From: Actinomycetota bacterium
GTDB taxonomy: Bacteria; Actinomycetota; Geothermincolia; Fen-727; Anoxymicrobiaceae
DNA length: 40,367 nt
Reading direction: 5' to 3'
Assembly (NCBI GenBank): GCA_018896525.1
Contig: JAHIMR010000041.1
Span: 1-40,367 of the forward strand
A program made the translations under genes and the position numbers. The notes beneath the pieces are model-generated. The model was not told where the DNA came from and searched no databases. It was given only the letters and a program-made list of their open reading frames with translations. Of the stretch, positions 39,123-40,367 are shown one piece after another; the first letter of the stretch is position 1; every line of letters begins with the position of its first letter.

Positions 39123-40367
39123 TCAGTTCGCGTAGCCGCCTATTGTGTCCGTCCCGGCGCCCCGGTTGTTGTAGTACATAGAGCGCTCGACCATGATGCG
39201 CTTGCCGGTATCCAGGCTCTGGACCATTATCGAGGACCTGCCGTCCTTGATGTTCTGGCTCATCTTGAACGTCATGCGGGAACCGGACTTGACCGTCTCC
39301 TCGAAGGACACATTCCCAGCCGCGTCCTGGGTGTAGTAGCTGACCCTTACATTGACGTCGCTTTCGTTGGGGTTCTGCACGAGCGTAAAGGTCTCGACGC
39401 CGCGGCTTCCGCCCTCCTCACCATCCGGCAGGTAGAAAGTCATGTGGGGCGCCGCCATGCCGATGGAGTCGTGGCACGCCTCACCGGTCCCGTTGTCCCA
39501 GTACATGGCCCTCTCGGCGATGATCGGCCTCGAGCCGTGTACCTTGGTGGACAGGTCGATGTTGGGGATCACGTCGTTCACCCTGACGGTCTTCCGCGAG
39601 TTCGACGGCATGTTGAATGTCGGCGTGGAAATCGGCCCTTCGGCGGTGTTGTAGGTGATGGTGACGTCCACGGCGGTGTCGTTGGGGTTCTGCACGAGCA
39701 CGTACGTCGTGAAACCCCATGCGGTAGTGCCCTCGGCCAGGTAGTAGTCCTGCGCCGTCGTGATGGTGCCGATGGAGTCGTGCCCCTCCCTGCGGTTGTT
39801 GCGGTACTGCGACCTCTCCGGAATAACCGGCTTGTCGGCGTCGACCTTGATGGAGGCGTCAGCGGCGAAGCCGATGTCCTCGATCATCTTGTAAGTCTTG
39901 CGCGAATTGCCGGGCACCTTGTGCTCCACGGTCTTCGGGCCTTGCCCTTCTATCATGTAGGTGACATTGCAGGTGGCCTCGTCGTCGTTCGGGTTCTGGA
40001 CGAGGAGGAAGGTCTCAAAGCCCCAGTTGCAGCTTCCCTCAGGCAGGTACCAAGTCTGGTTGGGGTACGTCACCCCGACAGAGTTGTGGCTCTCGTATGA
40101 CTGGGCTCCCTCACCGGTCCAGAACATGGTGCGGTCCACCGCGATGCCCCTCATTTCCTCGCACTCGACCTTGATGGAGAAGTCCTGCTCGCCGATCCTG
40201 TCCTTGGGGTTCACGGTTATCTGGGACTTGCCCTTCATCGTGTGCGTCCCCCCGTCTCTCGGCCCGTCGTTGGTCATGTAGGTCATCTTGACGTTCGACT
40301 CGTCCTCATTGGGGTTCATGATGGAGATGTAGGTTTCGAAACCCCAGGCCGTGGTGCCCTCCGGCAG
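39123..40367 (-). CDS. secreted surface protein of ~102-residue repeats (5' end outside window)
   Basis: The visible 414 residues hold about four repeats. Each carries the pattern YLPEGxxxWGFETFxLVQNPN, then a beta-rich stretch with VTY, a PxxSRKT segment, an ERxMYW segment and GHDSIG. Repeat starts lie near 40367, 40046, 39745 and 39436. No enzyme motif was seen. The layout suggests a cell-surface or secreted adhesin-like or structural protein. The frame is open to the window edge, so the signal peptide and N-terminal domain are missing. The C-terminus ends GGYAN and is followed by a clear terminator. Confidence 0.8.
   Translation of the reverse strand: MPEGTTAWGFETYISIMNPNEDESNVKMTYMTNDGPRDGGTHTMKGKSQITVNPKDRIGEQDFSIKVECEEMRGIAVDRTMFWTGEGAQSYESHNSVGVTYPNQTWYLPEGSCNWGFETFLLVQNPNDDEATCNVTYMIEGQGPKTVEHKVPGNSRKTYKMIEDIGFAADASIKVDADKPVIPERSQYRNNRREGHDSIGTITTAQDYYLAEGTTAWGFTTYVLVQNPNDTAVDVTITYNTAEGPISTPTFNMPSNSRKTVRVNDVIPNIDLSTKVHGSRPIIAERAMYWDNGTGEACHDSIGMAAPHMTFYLPDGEEGGSRGVETFTLVQNPNESDVNVRVSYYTQDAAGNVSFEETVKSGSRMTFKMSQNIKDGRSSIMVQSLDTGKRIMVERSMYYNNRGAGTDTIGGYAN

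Noticed and set aside
39015-40100. A 361-codon plus-strand open frame
   Set aside because: It is antisense to the repeat surface protein and shows the same repeat periodicity only because the real gene does.

Overview
The window comes from a GC-rich bacterium. Start codons are often GTG or TTG behind strong AGGAGG-type ribosome binding sites. The gene content is rich in acyl-CoA, lipid and hopanoid enzymes: squalene-hopene cyclase, two kinds of acyl-CoA ligase, a crotonase, an SCP-2 protein and a CtpE-like P-type ATPase. This fits an uncultured actinobacterial-type lineage, but that placement is inference from gene content. No rRNA, tRNA, CRISPR array, integrase or transposase gene was recognised.

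Layout. 1-5 kb: the 3' half of a squalene-hopene cyclase, two metallo-beta-lactamase-fold hydrolases around the N-terminal stump of a thiolase-like gene, and an orphan alpha subunit of an ADP-forming acyl-CoA synthetase. 5-6.9 kb: a decayed restriction-type locus on the minus strand (XRE regulator, tail of an HsdS subunit, intact Fic protein) next to a 23-bp tandem repeat. 7-11.9 kb: a crotonase, three exported proteins of unknown function, an iron-sulfur-flavoprotein-like reductase, an MTA/SAH-nucleosidase-like protein and an SCP-2 protein. 12-20 kb: an acyl-CoA synthetase, a nitronate-monooxygenase-like enzyme and a complete branched-chain amino acid type ABC transporter (binding protein, two permeases, two ATPases). 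20-32.8 kb: FAD protein, zinc-ribbon membrane protein, Na/Pi symporter with PhoU tail, P-type ATPase, DHA2-type efflux pump, YtcJ-like amidohydrolase, double-HD phosphodiesterase and a lipase-like hydrolase.

32.8-39 kb differs. It opens at the C-terminal stump of a broken sensor histidine kinase. It continues with an AT-richer GH65 phosphorylase / GT4 glycosyltransferase pair, then with two toxin-antitoxin pairs (HTH+RelE, RHH+PIN) and a lipoprotein gene. In that last stretch (36.5-39 kb) each unit is separated from the next by members of a hairpin repeat in one orientation (six copies). The window ends inside a secreted protein built from ~102-residue repeats.

Three dispersed repeat families run through the window. 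(i) A 164-bp element with terminal inverted repeats and a structured core has two full copies and two shortened ones; they supply the livH ribosome binding site and the stop codon of the efflux pump. (ii) A 34-bp unit with a GGTGCC/GGCACC core is found in tandem pairs at 3' ends of transcription units. (iii) The six-copy hairpin repeat lies around the toxin-antitoxin units. The most promising material for new biology is the repeat-bracketed toxin-antitoxin stretch and the 164-bp element.
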